NCBI GenBank assembly: GCA_964581465.1
Contig: CAZOOP010000041.1
Span: 1-37,496, forward strand
Source: WJMB01 sp964581465
GTDB lineage: Bacteria; RBG-13-66-14
Length of the DNA stretch: 37,496 bases
Direction: 5' to 3'
Notes under the pieces: model-generated
The model's database searches: none
What the model was told of the DNA's origin: nothing
Seen by the model: only the letters and a program-made list of their open reading frames with translations
Shown here: positions 16,091-23,141 of the stretch, in pieces
Layout: every line of letters begins with the position of its first letter
How positions within the stretch are numbered: the stretch's first letter is position 1
Made by a program: the position numbers and the translations under genes

Positions 16091-16180
16091 GTCTATTAAC
16101 TGGATGAGTCCGCTCCGGAGTGCTGGCCGAGCACCGCCGACGCGGCCTCGCCACGGCGTTACGGTGCGAGTGATAATCCC
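16091..16180 (+). repeat. Dispersed repeat R3, copy B, interrupted
   Basis: GTCTATTAACTGGATGAGTC and GTGCGAGTGATAATCCC match copy A at 4900-4944, but here about 50 GC-rich bases resembling part of an acetyltransferase gene lie between the two halves. The remaining 16181-16403 holds no gene I recognise. Confidence 0.65.
16111..16173 (+). pseudogene. Fragment of a GNAT acetyltransferase gene
   Basis: In one frame this reads SGVLAEHRRRGLATALR, the acetyl-CoA-binding motif A of GNAT enzymes, then a stop at 16171. Only about 17 codons are recognisable. The intact minus-strand GNAT gene nearby encodes EHRRRGLATALK, and 20 bases (16141-16160) are an exact inverted match to 16564-16583. The fragment interrupts repeat R3, so it was probably gained by the repeat through recombination or repair. 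Confidence 0.6.
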
Positions 16181-16403
16181 TTGTTACAAACCATCCGCCT
16201 AGCCGCGCTCCGCTGATAAACAAGGGATGCTGGCAAGAAGATGCGGCAAAGCGAACCGATGAATCGTCCAGTGGGTGATGTAAGAAGGAAGTGAGCACGA
16301 TGCGGCCGCTCTCGATCAACCGTCTTGAATAGTCTGCTAACCATGAGAATGGAGCGGGCTGTATTGGCGGGCGGTGTGATAAGAGGTCCCCACCGACGAT
16401 CGC

Positions 16404-17369
16404 TCAGGCGTCCACGGCCTCCCGGACCAGGGTCAGCAAGCTCGGAGTCGGGCGGAACCCCAGACGCTCGTTGATGCGCAGGATGCCCGCGTTGCCGACG
16501 GCGTTGCCGGTGATCAGGGCGGGTACGCCCTCGGCGGCGGCGTCCTCGACGTCCCGGTACTTCAACGCCGTGGCGAGGCCGCGCCGCCGGTGTTCGCGTT
16601 CAACGCCGGTGATGATGATGAAGGCGGCCCTTTCCCGTCCGCCGGGGTAGATGCGGCCGGTGATCCCGACGGACTTGCCGCCGTACCGGGCGATCAGCAT
16701 TCCATCGGTATCGTAGATCGGCGAGGCGGTCATCTCGCGCCAGCGCTCGAAGGGCATCCGTTGGTAGCTGACCCCGTGGGGCACATCGTCCTCGGCGGCG
16801 AACCAGACCTCCCACAGGCGACGCAGCTTCTCCCCGCTGTCGAGGTCTTCGATCTCGCCGACGCGCTCCAGGACGTACCCGGCCTCTTCGGCGGTGGCCA
16901 GGCGCTCGGTGTAGTCGTCGGGTCGCCGATAACCGGCCAGGTCGAGACGGAAGAAGCGGTCCTCGTGCACCCGCTTCAATCCTCGACGGGCGAACCACGC
17001 GACGGACTCGGCCTCGGCGGCGCTGATCGAGACCAGCAAACGCTTCCAGTTCATGAGCTCCAGGCGCTTCTCGACGAGCTCCCAGAGCCGTCGCCCGTAG
17101 CCCCGGCCCCGTTGCTCGCGATCGACGATGAGGGTCAGGTTCAGAGCGGGGCCGTCGGCGGCCAGGGGATTTTGGGTCAGGCCCAGCACGGCGACCACCT
17201 CACCGTCGAGCTCGCCGACGAACTTCTCGCCGTAGGCCTCGACTCGATAAAGGGCGCGCTCGTACTCCCGTTCGGTCATCTCCAGGCTGCGAGGGAGGTG
17301 GGTGAAGACCTGGTTGATCAGTCTGACGACGGCGGGGATGTCGCGACGCTCGGTGAGGCGGATGCGCAT
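16404..17369 (-). CDS. Tandem-GNAT N-acetyltransferase
   Basis: A 321-residue protein with two GNAT folds. The first (1-150) has LIVDREQRGRGYGRRLW near 80-96, the second (about 165-321) has VEREHRRRGLATALK near 256-270; both show the R/Q-x-x-G-x-G/A loop that holds acetyl-CoA. The second domain also carries GNAVGNAGILRINERLGF, the usual GNAT C-terminal half, so both halves may be functional, though in many tandem members only one is catalytic. The acceptor is unknown; relatives include mycothiol synthase-like and antibiotic-modifying enzymes. AAAGGAG lies seven bases before the ATG. It is a single gene in opposite orientation to its neighbours. Confidence 0.86.
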   Translation of the reverse strand: MRIRLTERRDIPAVVRLINQVFTHLPRSLEMTEREYERALYRVEAYGEKFVGELDGEVVAVLGLTQNPLAADGPALNLTLIVDREQRGRGYGRRLWELVEKRLELMNWKRLLVSISAAEAESVAWFARRGLKRVHEDRFFRLDLAGYRRPDDYTERLATAEEAGYVLERVGEIEDLDSGEKLRRLWEVWFAAEDDVPHGVSYQRMPFERWREMTASPIYDTDGMLIARYGGKSVGITGRIYPGGRERAAFIIITGVEREHRRRGLATALKYRDVEDAAAEGVPALITGNAVGNAGILRINERLGFRPTPSLLTLVREAVDA

Positions 17370-17619
17370 GGAGGCTCCTTTTACGCTTGGTCAAGGCGAT
17401 AACCGCTGGCGGCGGAGTATTGATGACGCGGGTGTTTCCGGCTGTTGGATGGGGGAACGGCGTAGAGGCGAAATTGCCGCCGATACACGTCGGATCGTTT
17501 CACGGTCGGCGTCTTGGCCTGAGCCTGGGGCTGGTTATCGCTTTCGCCGAACGCTCCCGCTCTGTTGACAGATCGTCGGGATCGTAATCATCAAAACATC
17601 GTATCTAATAGATACATCC

Positions 17620-17649
17620 AGTATAGCACAGTCGCTGACGATTTGACAG
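17620..17649 (-). promoter_or_regulatory. Possible minus-strand promoter towards the GNAT gene
   Basis: On the minus strand CTGTCA (17649-17644) and TATACT (17625-17620) are 18 bases apart. A small inverted repeat GTATC-TAATA-GATAC (17601-17615) lies at the predicted start and could bind a regulator. The leader to the GNAT gene would be about 240 bases. Confidence 0.3.
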
Positions 17650-17671
17650 CCGTTCCCCTACGGGCTAAAGT
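17643..17671 (+). promoter_or_regulatory. Sigma-70 promoter of the yhhN operon
   Basis: TTGACA (17643-17648), a 17-base spacer and TAAAGT (17666-17671) lie about 37 bases before the ATG at 17709. Its -35 overlaps that of the divergent candidate. Confidence 0.55.
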
Positions 17672-17708
17672 TAGCTGACACGCTTCTTGAACGCATAATG
17701 GAGGCGCG

Positions 17709-18410
17709 ATGCAGACGGTGATCTTCCTCGCCGCCGGAGTGGCGGCCGCCGCCGCCGTCGTCACCCTCGGCCTGGGCAGCCGGTTGCACATCTGGTTCAA
17801 GACCGCCGCGACCCTGATCATCGCCTTGCTGGTCGCCCTGGCCATACCGAAGAGTCCGCTGCCCGGATTCACCCCGCTGCTCGCCGCCGGCTTGGTTCTG
17901 GCCGCCCTGGGCGACTTCCTGCTCGCCCGGCGTCACCGGATCGAACAGCGGCGACCCAATGATGCCCAAGCAATACAAAAACTCTTCATCAGTGCTCTGA
18001 GCGCCTTCCTGCTCTGCCATCTGGCCTATCTGGCCGCCGTGCTGTTCGAGTTCGCCGCCTTCCGCTGGTGGCTCTTCGGCGTCGTGCTGGTTCCCGGACT
18101 GGTCCTCTACCTGGCCCTCCGGCGGGGGATGAAGGGCCTGCGCCTCCCCGTGGCCCTCTACGTGCTGGCGATCAGCGCCATGGTCGCCGCCATGCTCTCG
18201 CTGTGGTGGGAGGGCGACGCCTCCCTGTCTCTGCTGCTTCCGCTGACCGTCGGCGCCGGAGCCTTCTGGCTCTCCGACGCCCTGCTCGCCGTGGACGTCT
18301 TCGCCCGCGAGAAGCTACCCCGCCGCGAAGGCCCCCTGCCCGATGTCATCGTGCTGGTTCTCTACTACCTGGCCCAGCTCTCCTTCGGTTTCGTAGTCTT
18401 CGCCTTCTAG
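17709..18410 (+). CDS. YhhN/TMEM86-family membrane protein (putative lysoplasmalogenase)
   Basis: A 233-residue integral membrane protein with about eight spans. Family marks in order: KTAATL (about 31), GLVLAALGDFLLA (about 61-73), LLCHLAYLAAVLF (about 100), ALYVLAISAMVAAML (about 148), GAFWLSDALLAVDVF (about 178) and a C-terminal YYLAQLSFGF. Animal and some bacterial relatives hydrolyse the vinyl-ether bond of lysoplasmalogens; many bacterial members are untested. The conserved Asp residues in GDFLLA and SDALLA, expected in the active site, are present. Ribosome-binding site GGAGG lies four to five bases before the ATG. The gene is followed closely by a small secreted-protein gene, probably in one transcript. 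Confidence 0.86.
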   Translation: MQTVIFLAAGVAAAAAVVTLGLGSRLHIWFKTAATLIIALLVALAIPKSPLPGFTPLLAAGLVLAALGDFLLARRHRIEQRRPNDAQAIQKLFISALSAFLLCHLAYLAAVLFEFAAFRWWLFGVVLVPGLVLYLALRRGMKGLRLPVALYVLAISAMVAAMLSLWWEGDASLSLLLPLTVGAGAFWLSDALLAVDVFAREKLPRREGPLPDVIVLVLYYLAQLSFGFVVFAF

Positions 18411-18419
18411 GAGCCGCCG

Positions 18420-18899
18420 ATGCGCGTGCCGACGCCCCTGCTGATCCTCTCGGCCCTCGCCTGCGCCGCCTTCGGCCTCGATGAAGTCGACGATTCCATC
18501 GCCGACCCCTTCCTCGATGGCCTGACCCTGGGAGCGACCCCCGATATCGTCGCCGAGCACTGGCACGCCCTCGACGCCGAAGTCACTCTGCTGACCACCG
18601 AGGACCGTACAACCCTGTCGATCGACCGTAAGGACGGCCGGATCGTCTACGTCTACTCGGACCGGACCCTGCGACTCGCCCGCCTGAGCCGGGAGCTCCC
18701 CGACGCCGCCGCCTTCAACGCCGCCGTCGATCACTGGTGGACCAGGCTCTCCGAGCTCTACGGCGCCCACCGTCACCTGGGCGGCCTGGCCGCGCTGTTC
18801 TGGGACGCCGGACCCTGGCGAGCCGCCTTGTTCTACGACCTCTCCGGCGCCGAGCCCGGCGTCGTCGGCAGCGTCACCGTCAGTCTCGAGTTGCGCTGA
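18420..18899 (+). CDS. Small secreted protein, paralogue of the next gene
   Basis: A 159-residue protein with an N-terminal signal peptide (hydrophobic 5-19) and no recognised domain. It shares its layout with the following protein: DPFLDGLTLGATPDI here corresponds to DPVLPGMNLADARID there; both then have strands around an Asp-rich turn, a PDAA/PDDT turn near the middle, and similar C-terminal ends (VTVSLELR and VVHLEIYR). They are therefore probably divergent tandem paralogues. Only one Cys remains in the predicted mature region or none, so disulphides are not expected. GGAG lies eight bases before the ATG, nine bases after the yhhN stop. Likely periplasmic or surface; function unknown. Confidence 0.75.
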   Translation: MRVPTPLLILSALACAAFGLDEVDDSIADPFLDGLTLGATPDIVAEHWHALDAEVTLLTTEDRTTLSIDRKDGRIVYVYSDRTLRLARLSRELPDAAAFNAAVDHWWTRLSELYGAHRHLGGLAALFWDAGPWRAALFYDLSGAEPGVVGSVTVSLELR

Positions 18900-18902
18900 T
18901 TG

Positions 18903-18931
18903 TTGACGAAAACCGACTTCCGGGCTATCCT
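18903..18931 (+). promoter_or_regulatory. Possible promoter of the second small secreted-protein gene
   Basis: TTGACG (18903-18908), a 17-base spacer and TATCCT (18926-18931) fit a sigma-70 promoter, about 35 bases before the ATG at 18966. Confidence 0.45.
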
Positions 18932-18965
18932 TATACCCTCGACCTTTCGCCGAAGAGGAGCCCCG

Positions 18966-19433
18966 ATGAAACGAACGCTGATCATCACCGTGTTGTTGAT
19001 GACCGCCGTCATCGCCGCCGCCGAGTCATCCGCCGCGCCGGCCCTCGAAGACCCCGTCCTGCCCGGGATGAACCTGGCCGACGCCCGCATCGACTACCGC
19101 GCCGCCCTCAAGGGCCTCGACTGGGACATCAGTTGGGACGACTGGTGCCTGTGGGGCAAGAAGGAAGACATCGAAGACGTCGCCTACTGCTTCGACGACG
19201 CCGGCAACCTGCTGACCATCGAGTACAACCGGCGCTGCCCCGACGACACCTGGTCCGCGGTCTACCTCGAGCTCTCGGACACCCTGACCGACCTGATGGG
19301 GCCGAAGACCGCCGTCGGTGGCGGCGACGCCGATTACTGGTCCGGCGGCGGCTGGAACGCCGAGCTCTCGGCCAAGTACCTCGACGAGGCCGACGGCCTG
19401 GACCCCGTGGTGCATCTCGAGATCTACAGGTAG
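18966..19433 (+). CDS. Small secreted protein, paralogue of the previous gene
   Basis: A 155-residue protein with a clear signal peptide (KRTLIITVLLMTAVIAAAESSAA). The mature part is acidic and rich in Asp, Gly and Trp (WDISWDDWCLWGKKED; DYWSGGGWNAEL) and contains three Cys. No known domain is recognised, but it aligns with the preceding product along its length (see that entry). AGAGGAG lies six bases before the ATG, which is why this start is preferred over an upstream in-frame codon that would cover the promoter. Probably exported; function unknown. Confidence 0.75.
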   Translation: MKRTLIITVLLMTAVIAAAESSAAPALEDPVLPGMNLADARIDYRAALKGLDWDISWDDWCLWGKKEDIEDVAYCFDDAGNLLTIEYNRRCPDDTWSAVYLELSDTLTDLMGPKTAVGGGDADYWSGGGWNAELSAKYLDEADGLDPVVHLEIYR

Positions 19434-19462
19434 GGCGGGTGTGTCCGTGACCCCCCTCCCCG

Positions 19463-19485
19463 ACCCTCCCCCCAAAGGGGGGAGG
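19463..19485 (+). terminator. GC hairpin, possible terminator or widespread repeat
   Basis: CCCTCCCCCC, loop AAA, then GGGGGGAGGG: a perfect 10-bp stem 30 bases after the stop. No T-run follows. Similar C-rich hairpins are common between genes in many GC-rich bacteria, so it may be a repeat unit rather than a dedicated terminator. Confidence 0.45.
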
Positions 19486-19595
19486 GAACGTGGCCCCTCA
19501 CCCCGGCCTGTGAGTCTCGATAGCCGTAGGGCGGGGGCGCAGGACTGGTCCTCAGAGCCTTACATAGAGTACCCTCTATAACACAACACTCTCCC

Positions 19596-20369
19596 ATGAC
19601 CCTCTGGTGGCAAGCAGCTCAGGGCATCGGCGCCATCGCCACGGCGGCCTCCTTCATCGTCATCTTCATTACCTTCATCATCGACCGCCTCAACGATCGC
19701 CGTCAACACCGCGAGACCTACAAGCTCGCCTTCCTCGAGTACACTCAAAAACAGAAGGACCGCCTGACTGCCTTCGAGCACCGCTATCTGAAGTACAAGG
19801 ACGACCTGCTGGCCGGCTCGCCGGCCCGCGATGTCTATCATGGCTACGTCGAGCGCTACCTGCGCTCGAGCACCGAGGTCTCGGCCTACGACCTGATCAA
19901 CGAGATGCCGATCTTCGACTCCGACGATCTGTTGAAGCTGACCAACCTGGTGACGGGCAACCCGCTGTTGCAGTCGGACCTGCGGTTGAGCTTCCGTTTG
20001 GCCACGGGGCTGCTCGAGCGCCTGGCCGGGCGCCTGCGCTCCTTCAATGGCGTCATCGATGATCTCGACGCCGAGCAGATCACCGAGGTCTTTCTGCTTT
20101 TCGACGGCTTATTCAGCAGAATCGTCTTTTTCAACCTGCGTCTGCTGGGCTGGCTGCTGGCCAAGGACTCCGAAGAGCTTTTCGAGGAGAAGGCCCGGCA
20201 GTCCGCGGCATACAAGCGTCTGCAGCGCGAGGGCGCCGACATCTACGGCGGCGCTTTACTGCGCCATCGGCGGACGGGTCTCGACGAGCACCTCGAGGCT
20301 CTGGACGAGCTGATCGCAAAGCTGGACGGCAAGCTGGAGTCGGCGGTGATGAGTGAGGGTGAGGGCTAG
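19596..20369 (+). CDS. Membrane-anchored protein of unknown function
   Basis: A 257-residue protein with a single N-terminal span (about 8-30, GIGAIATAASFIVIFITFII), followed by a basic stretch (DRLNDRRQHRETYK) that should stay in the cytoplasm, and a largely helical soluble domain rich in Leu, Arg and Glu. Length and start resemble short membrane-anchored proteins of the DUF4760 type, but I cannot confirm that. The C-terminal 70 residues are likely coiled coil (LEALDELIAKLDGKLES). No enzymatic motif is visible. Codon use matches its neighbours. There is no clear ribosome-binding site before the ATG, and a hairpin separates it from the preceding gene, so it may have its own promoter. Confidence 0.65.
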   Translation: MTLWWQAAQGIGAIATAASFIVIFITFIIDRLNDRRQHRETYKLAFLEYTQKQKDRLTAFEHRYLKYKDDLLAGSPARDVYHGYVERYLRSSTEVSAYDLINEMPIFDSDDLLKLTNLVTGNPLLQSDLRLSFRLATGLLERLAGRLRSFNGVIDDLDAEQITEVFLLFDGLFSRIVFFNLRLLGWLLAKDSEELFEEKARQSAAYKRLQREGADIYGGALLRHRRTGLDEHLEALDELIAKLDGKLESAVMSEGEG

Positions 20370-20449
20370 CGGCTGTGTTATCATTGAGCGGTGAGAATCG
20401 CTGAGTACCTGACGGCACGGCGATAGCGAGACGGCGGCGCGCTTGTTGC

Positions 20450-20475
20450 CCCGACCCGCCCCAGGGCGGGTCGGG
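20450..20475 (+). other. Hairpin in the rfbB leader
   Basis: CCCGACCCGCCC, loop CA, then GGGCGGGTCGGG form a perfect stem 40 bases before the rfbB ribosome-binding site. There is no U-tract. It could terminate the previous gene or stabilise the leader. Confidence 0.5.
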
Positions 20476-20523
20476 AATGCGAGAAGCGTGACGCCGACGG
20501 TTCAACCAAACAAGGAGACTACC

Positions 20524-21525
20524 TTGCGCATTCTGGTCACCGGCGGGGCCGGGTTCATCGGCTCCAACTTCGTCCACTTCCTGCGCCGCGAGCGCCCGGA
20601 CTGGGACGTCGTCGTCCTCGACAAGCTCACCTACGCGGGCAACCCGGCCAACCTCGAGGGCGTCAAGGACGAGATCGAGTTCATCCAGGGCGACGTGGCC
20701 GAGTTCGAGGACGTCGAGGCCGTGGTCGCCGGCTGCGATTCGATCGTCAACTTCGCCGCCGAGACCCACGTCGACCGCTCGATCGTCGACGCCGATGCCT
20801 TCATCCGCACCGACATCTACGGCGCCTACGTGCTGCTCGAGACCGCCCGCGCCCTGGGCGTCGAGCGCTTCATCCAGATCTCGACCGACGAGGTCTACGG
20901 CGAGGTGGCCGAGGGCTTCTCCGTCGAGACCGATCCGCTGATGCCGCGCAACCCCTACGCGGCCTCGAAAGCCGGCGCCGACCGCCTGGCCTATTCCTAC
21001 TGGGCCACCCACGGCGTGCCGGTGATCATCAGCCGGGGCAGCAACAATTACGGCCCGCGCCAGTACCCGGAGAAGCTGATCCCCCTCTTCGTCACCAACG
21101 CCATCGACGGCCTCGAGTGTCCGATCTACGGCGAGGGCAAGGCCGTCCGCGACTGGATCCACGTCGACGACCACTGCCGGGGCATCCTGGCGCTGCTCGA
21201 GCGCGGCGAGCCCGGCGAGGTCTACAACTGCGGCGGCGGCAACCTGCGCGACACCAACCAGATGGCCCAAGCGATCCTCGAAGCCGCCGACGCTCCCCTG
21301 GACCTGCTCGGGCACGTTCCCGACCGCGTCGGCCACGACATGCGCTACGCCCTGGACTCCTCGAAGCTCGAGAGCCTGGGCTGGAAGCCCGAGGTCGACT
21401 TCGCCGAGGGCCTGCGCGCCACCGTCCAGTGGTACCAGGACAACGAGGACTGGTGGCGACCGATCAAGAGCGGCGAGTTCAAGCAGTGGTGGAAGCATTA
21501 CTATCTGGACCAGGGCCGGGGTTAG
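20524..21525 (+). CDS. rfbB: dTDP-glucose 4,6-dehydratase
   Basis: A 333-residue extended short-chain dehydrogenase that converts dTDP-glucose to dTDP-4-keto-6-deoxyglucose with bound NAD, the second step to dTDP-rhamnose and other deoxysugars. NAD-binding GGAGFIGS is at 7-14, LDKLTYAGN at 32-40, AAETHVDRS at 78-86. The catalytic triad appears as Thr121-Asp122-Glu123 in STDEVYGE and Tyr145/Lys149 in YAASK; RGSNNYGPRQYPEKLIP follows. The start is the TTG at 20524, preceded by AAGGAG six bases upstream; an upstream in-frame reading crosses the leader hairpin. No rfbA, C or D is next to it; a terminator closes the gene, so the remaining pathway genes lie elsewhere. Confidence 0.95.
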   Translation: MRILVTGGAGFIGSNFVHFLRRERPDWDVVVLDKLTYAGNPANLEGVKDEIEFIQGDVAEFEDVEAVVAGCDSIVNFAAETHVDRSIVDADAFIRTDIYGAYVLLETARALGVERFIQISTDEVYGEVAEGFSVETDPLMPRNPYAASKAGADRLAYSYWATHGVPVIISRGSNNYGPRQYPEKLIPLFVTNAIDGLECPIYGEGKAVRDWIHVDDHCRGILALLERGEPGEVYNCGGGNLRDTNQMAQAILEAADAPLDLLGHVPDRVGHDMRYALDSSKLESLGWKPEVDFAEGLRATVQWYQDNEDWWRPIKSGEFKQWWKHYYLDQGRG

Positions 21526-21547
21526 GGTCGCTCCGACACTCACCCAG

Positions 21548-21573
21548 AACGGACCCCGCGGGGTCCGTTTTTT
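21548..21573 (+). terminator. Rho-independent terminator of rfbB
   Basis: ACGGACCCC and GGGGTCCGT pair around a GC loop, followed by six T residues, 22 bases after the stop. Confidence 0.95.
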
Positions 21574-21664
21574 CATGCTGGAAAGCGGCGAAGTATCGAG
21601 TTAGACTGGTAATGAGAGCTAAACGAGCTTCAGTGAACCCGTCTCCAACTCAAAGGGGATTGTG

Positions 21665-22672
21665 ATGCGCAAGCACATTCTGGTTATCCTAGCGGCCTTG
21701 AGCCTAACGGCGGTCCTCTTGGGCGGCTGTTCAACCTCGACGGACGCCGGCGGCGGGGGCGGCGGGGGCAAGGACGACCCCGACCACCTCTCCGGATACG
21801 TCTACGCCGCCGACGGTGAAACGCCCATCGCCGGAGCCGACGTCGAGCTGACCTACACCGGCGTCCTGGCCGCCGACTACGCCACCACCACCGACGCCAC
21901 GGGTTGGTATGTCTTCGAAGACGACCTGCCCGACGGCCCGGCCCGGCTCATAGCCAGCAAGGGCGGCTTCCAGGCCGCCGTCGATGTCAACGTGCCCGAG
22001 GACTTCGAGGACAACGTCGAGCTGGATCTGCAGATCGACGGCGCCGAGATCGGCGTGGTCCCCGGCAGTTTCGATGAGATCGAGGCCATCCTGACTGACC
22101 TGGGCTACAGCTTCACCACCCTCGACGACGAGGACCTGGCCGACTGGAGCAACCTGTCCGGCCTGAGGATGCTCTTCCTCAACTGCGGCTCGGACACCTA
22201 CTGGGCCTACGACACCGATGTCATCGCCAACCTGCGGCGCTTCGTCGACGAGGGCGGCTTCCTCTACGCTTCGGACTGGGAGTGGGAGTACATCGAGGCC
22301 GCCTGGCCCGAGGCGATCGAGTTCCTCAACGAGGACACCGGATACCCGGACCTGGGTGATGTGGGCACCGTCATCGGTGAGATCCTGCGCCGGGAGCTGG
22401 AGGACTACCTGGGCGCCTCCACCGTGGATATCTACTACGATCTGCCCTTCTGGGTGATTATCGAGGATGTCGGCGCCGGCACCGAGACGCTGATCCAGGG
22501 CGACGTGACCTACAACGGCGGCGCCATCGAGGACTCGCCGCTGATGGTCGACTTCGCCTACGGCGACGGCAAGGTGGGCTACACCACCTTCCACAACGAG
22601 CCCCAGCTCGACGACGCCGTGCGCACCGTCCTGGTCTACTTCATCTTCAACCAGCCCGAGACCGCCCGTTAG
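21665..22672 (+). CDS. Lipoprotein with carboxypeptidase-regulatory-like domain
   Basis: A 335-residue lipoprotein: signal sequence with lipobox LLGGC (Cys22), a Gly-rich linker (29-36), then a beta-sandwich of the carboxypeptidase-regulatory type (about 43-108: LSGYVYAADGETPIAGADVELTY, TDATGWYVFEDDLPDGPARL). The C-terminal 220 residues look like a Rossmann-like glutamine-amidotransferase-like fold lacking a catalytic triad (LRMLFLNCGSDTYW, NLRRFVDEGGFLYASDW, VDFAYGDGKVGYTTFHNE), as in trehalose-utilisation-like proteins. The mature protein is very acidic. It probably sits on the cell surface. The ATG at 21665 follows AAAGGGGAT; a GTG three bases earlier is possible. Confidence 0.72.
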   Translation: MRKHILVILAALSLTAVLLGGCSTSTDAGGGGGGGKDDPDHLSGYVYAADGETPIAGADVELTYTGVLAADYATTTDATGWYVFEDDLPDGPARLIASKGGFQAAVDVNVPEDFEDNVELDLQIDGAEIGVVPGSFDEIEAILTDLGYSFTTLDDEDLADWSNLSGLRMLFLNCGSDTYWAYDTDVIANLRRFVDEGGFLYASDWEWEYIEAAWPEAIEFLNEDTGYPDLGDVGTVIGEILRRELEDYLGASTVDIYYDLPFWVIIEDVGAGTETLIQGDVTYNGGAIEDSPLMVDFAYGDGKVGYTTFHNEPQLDDAVRTVLVYFIFNQPETAR

Positions 22673-22705
22673 CGGACGGATTCACCGTACAGATAGCCGA
22701 GCTAA

Positions 22706-22732
22706 GGGCGCGGGGGACGAAACCCCGCGCCC
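22706..22732 (+). terminator. Hairpin after the lipoprotein gene, no U-tract
   Basis: GGGCGCGGGG and CCCCGCGCCC form a perfect 10-bp stem 33 bases after the stop. The T-run of a classical terminator is missing. Confidence 0.5.
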
Positions 22733-23078
22733 CGCTGTAACGTCATCGGCATGGCCCACGCTGATGGATCATCAGTCCGCCCGGTCTCGCCGAATCCCCG
22801 GCCCAACGCGGTGGATGTGAGTCCGATGGGTCGGCCGCTGTTGTGAAATGATCGGACGGGCGCATACAGTTACCCGGGGCTGGTCGTGATATAAAACCAC
22901 TGCACCGAAGCGGTTTTCGGCGCAGCGAGAACGGCCGCCCCGGGGTTGGTGACTTCTCGGCTCCCGGGTCATCGAGAACCCAACGGCGACAACCTCAACG
23001 ATAACCTCGAACCGACCCGTATGGTCGCACTTGTTGGACGGGAAGAGATGGTCAGCCGTTTTTGGCGCGTTTAACTGA
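22733..23078. other. Intergenic between convergent genes, no gene seen
   Basis: This stretch of about 350 bases holds no supported coding frame, promoter or member of the repeat families described here. Confidence 0.5.
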
Positions 23079-23103
23079 AACGGCGGGGGTAAACCCCGCC
23101 GTT
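23079..23103 (-). terminator. Terminator-like hairpin after the HEAT-repeat gene
   Basis: AACGGCGGGG and CCCCGCCGTT pair with a five-base loop, 38 bases after the minus-strand stop. The sequence after it on the minus strand is only modestly T-rich (TCAGTT). Confidence 0.6.
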
Positions 23104-23141
23104 GCTGCATATAGTACCACTGGCCGCTGTTCCGGTGTCTA

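Noticed and set aside
16404..17369. Mycothiol synthase for the tandem GNAT protein
   Set aside because: The two-domain layout is similar, but no motif specific to that enzyme is seen and no mycothiol genes are nearby.
20524..21525. A deoxysugar or O-antigen cluster around rfbB
   Set aside because: No glycosyltransferase or other dTDP-sugar gene is adjacent, and the gene has its own terminator.
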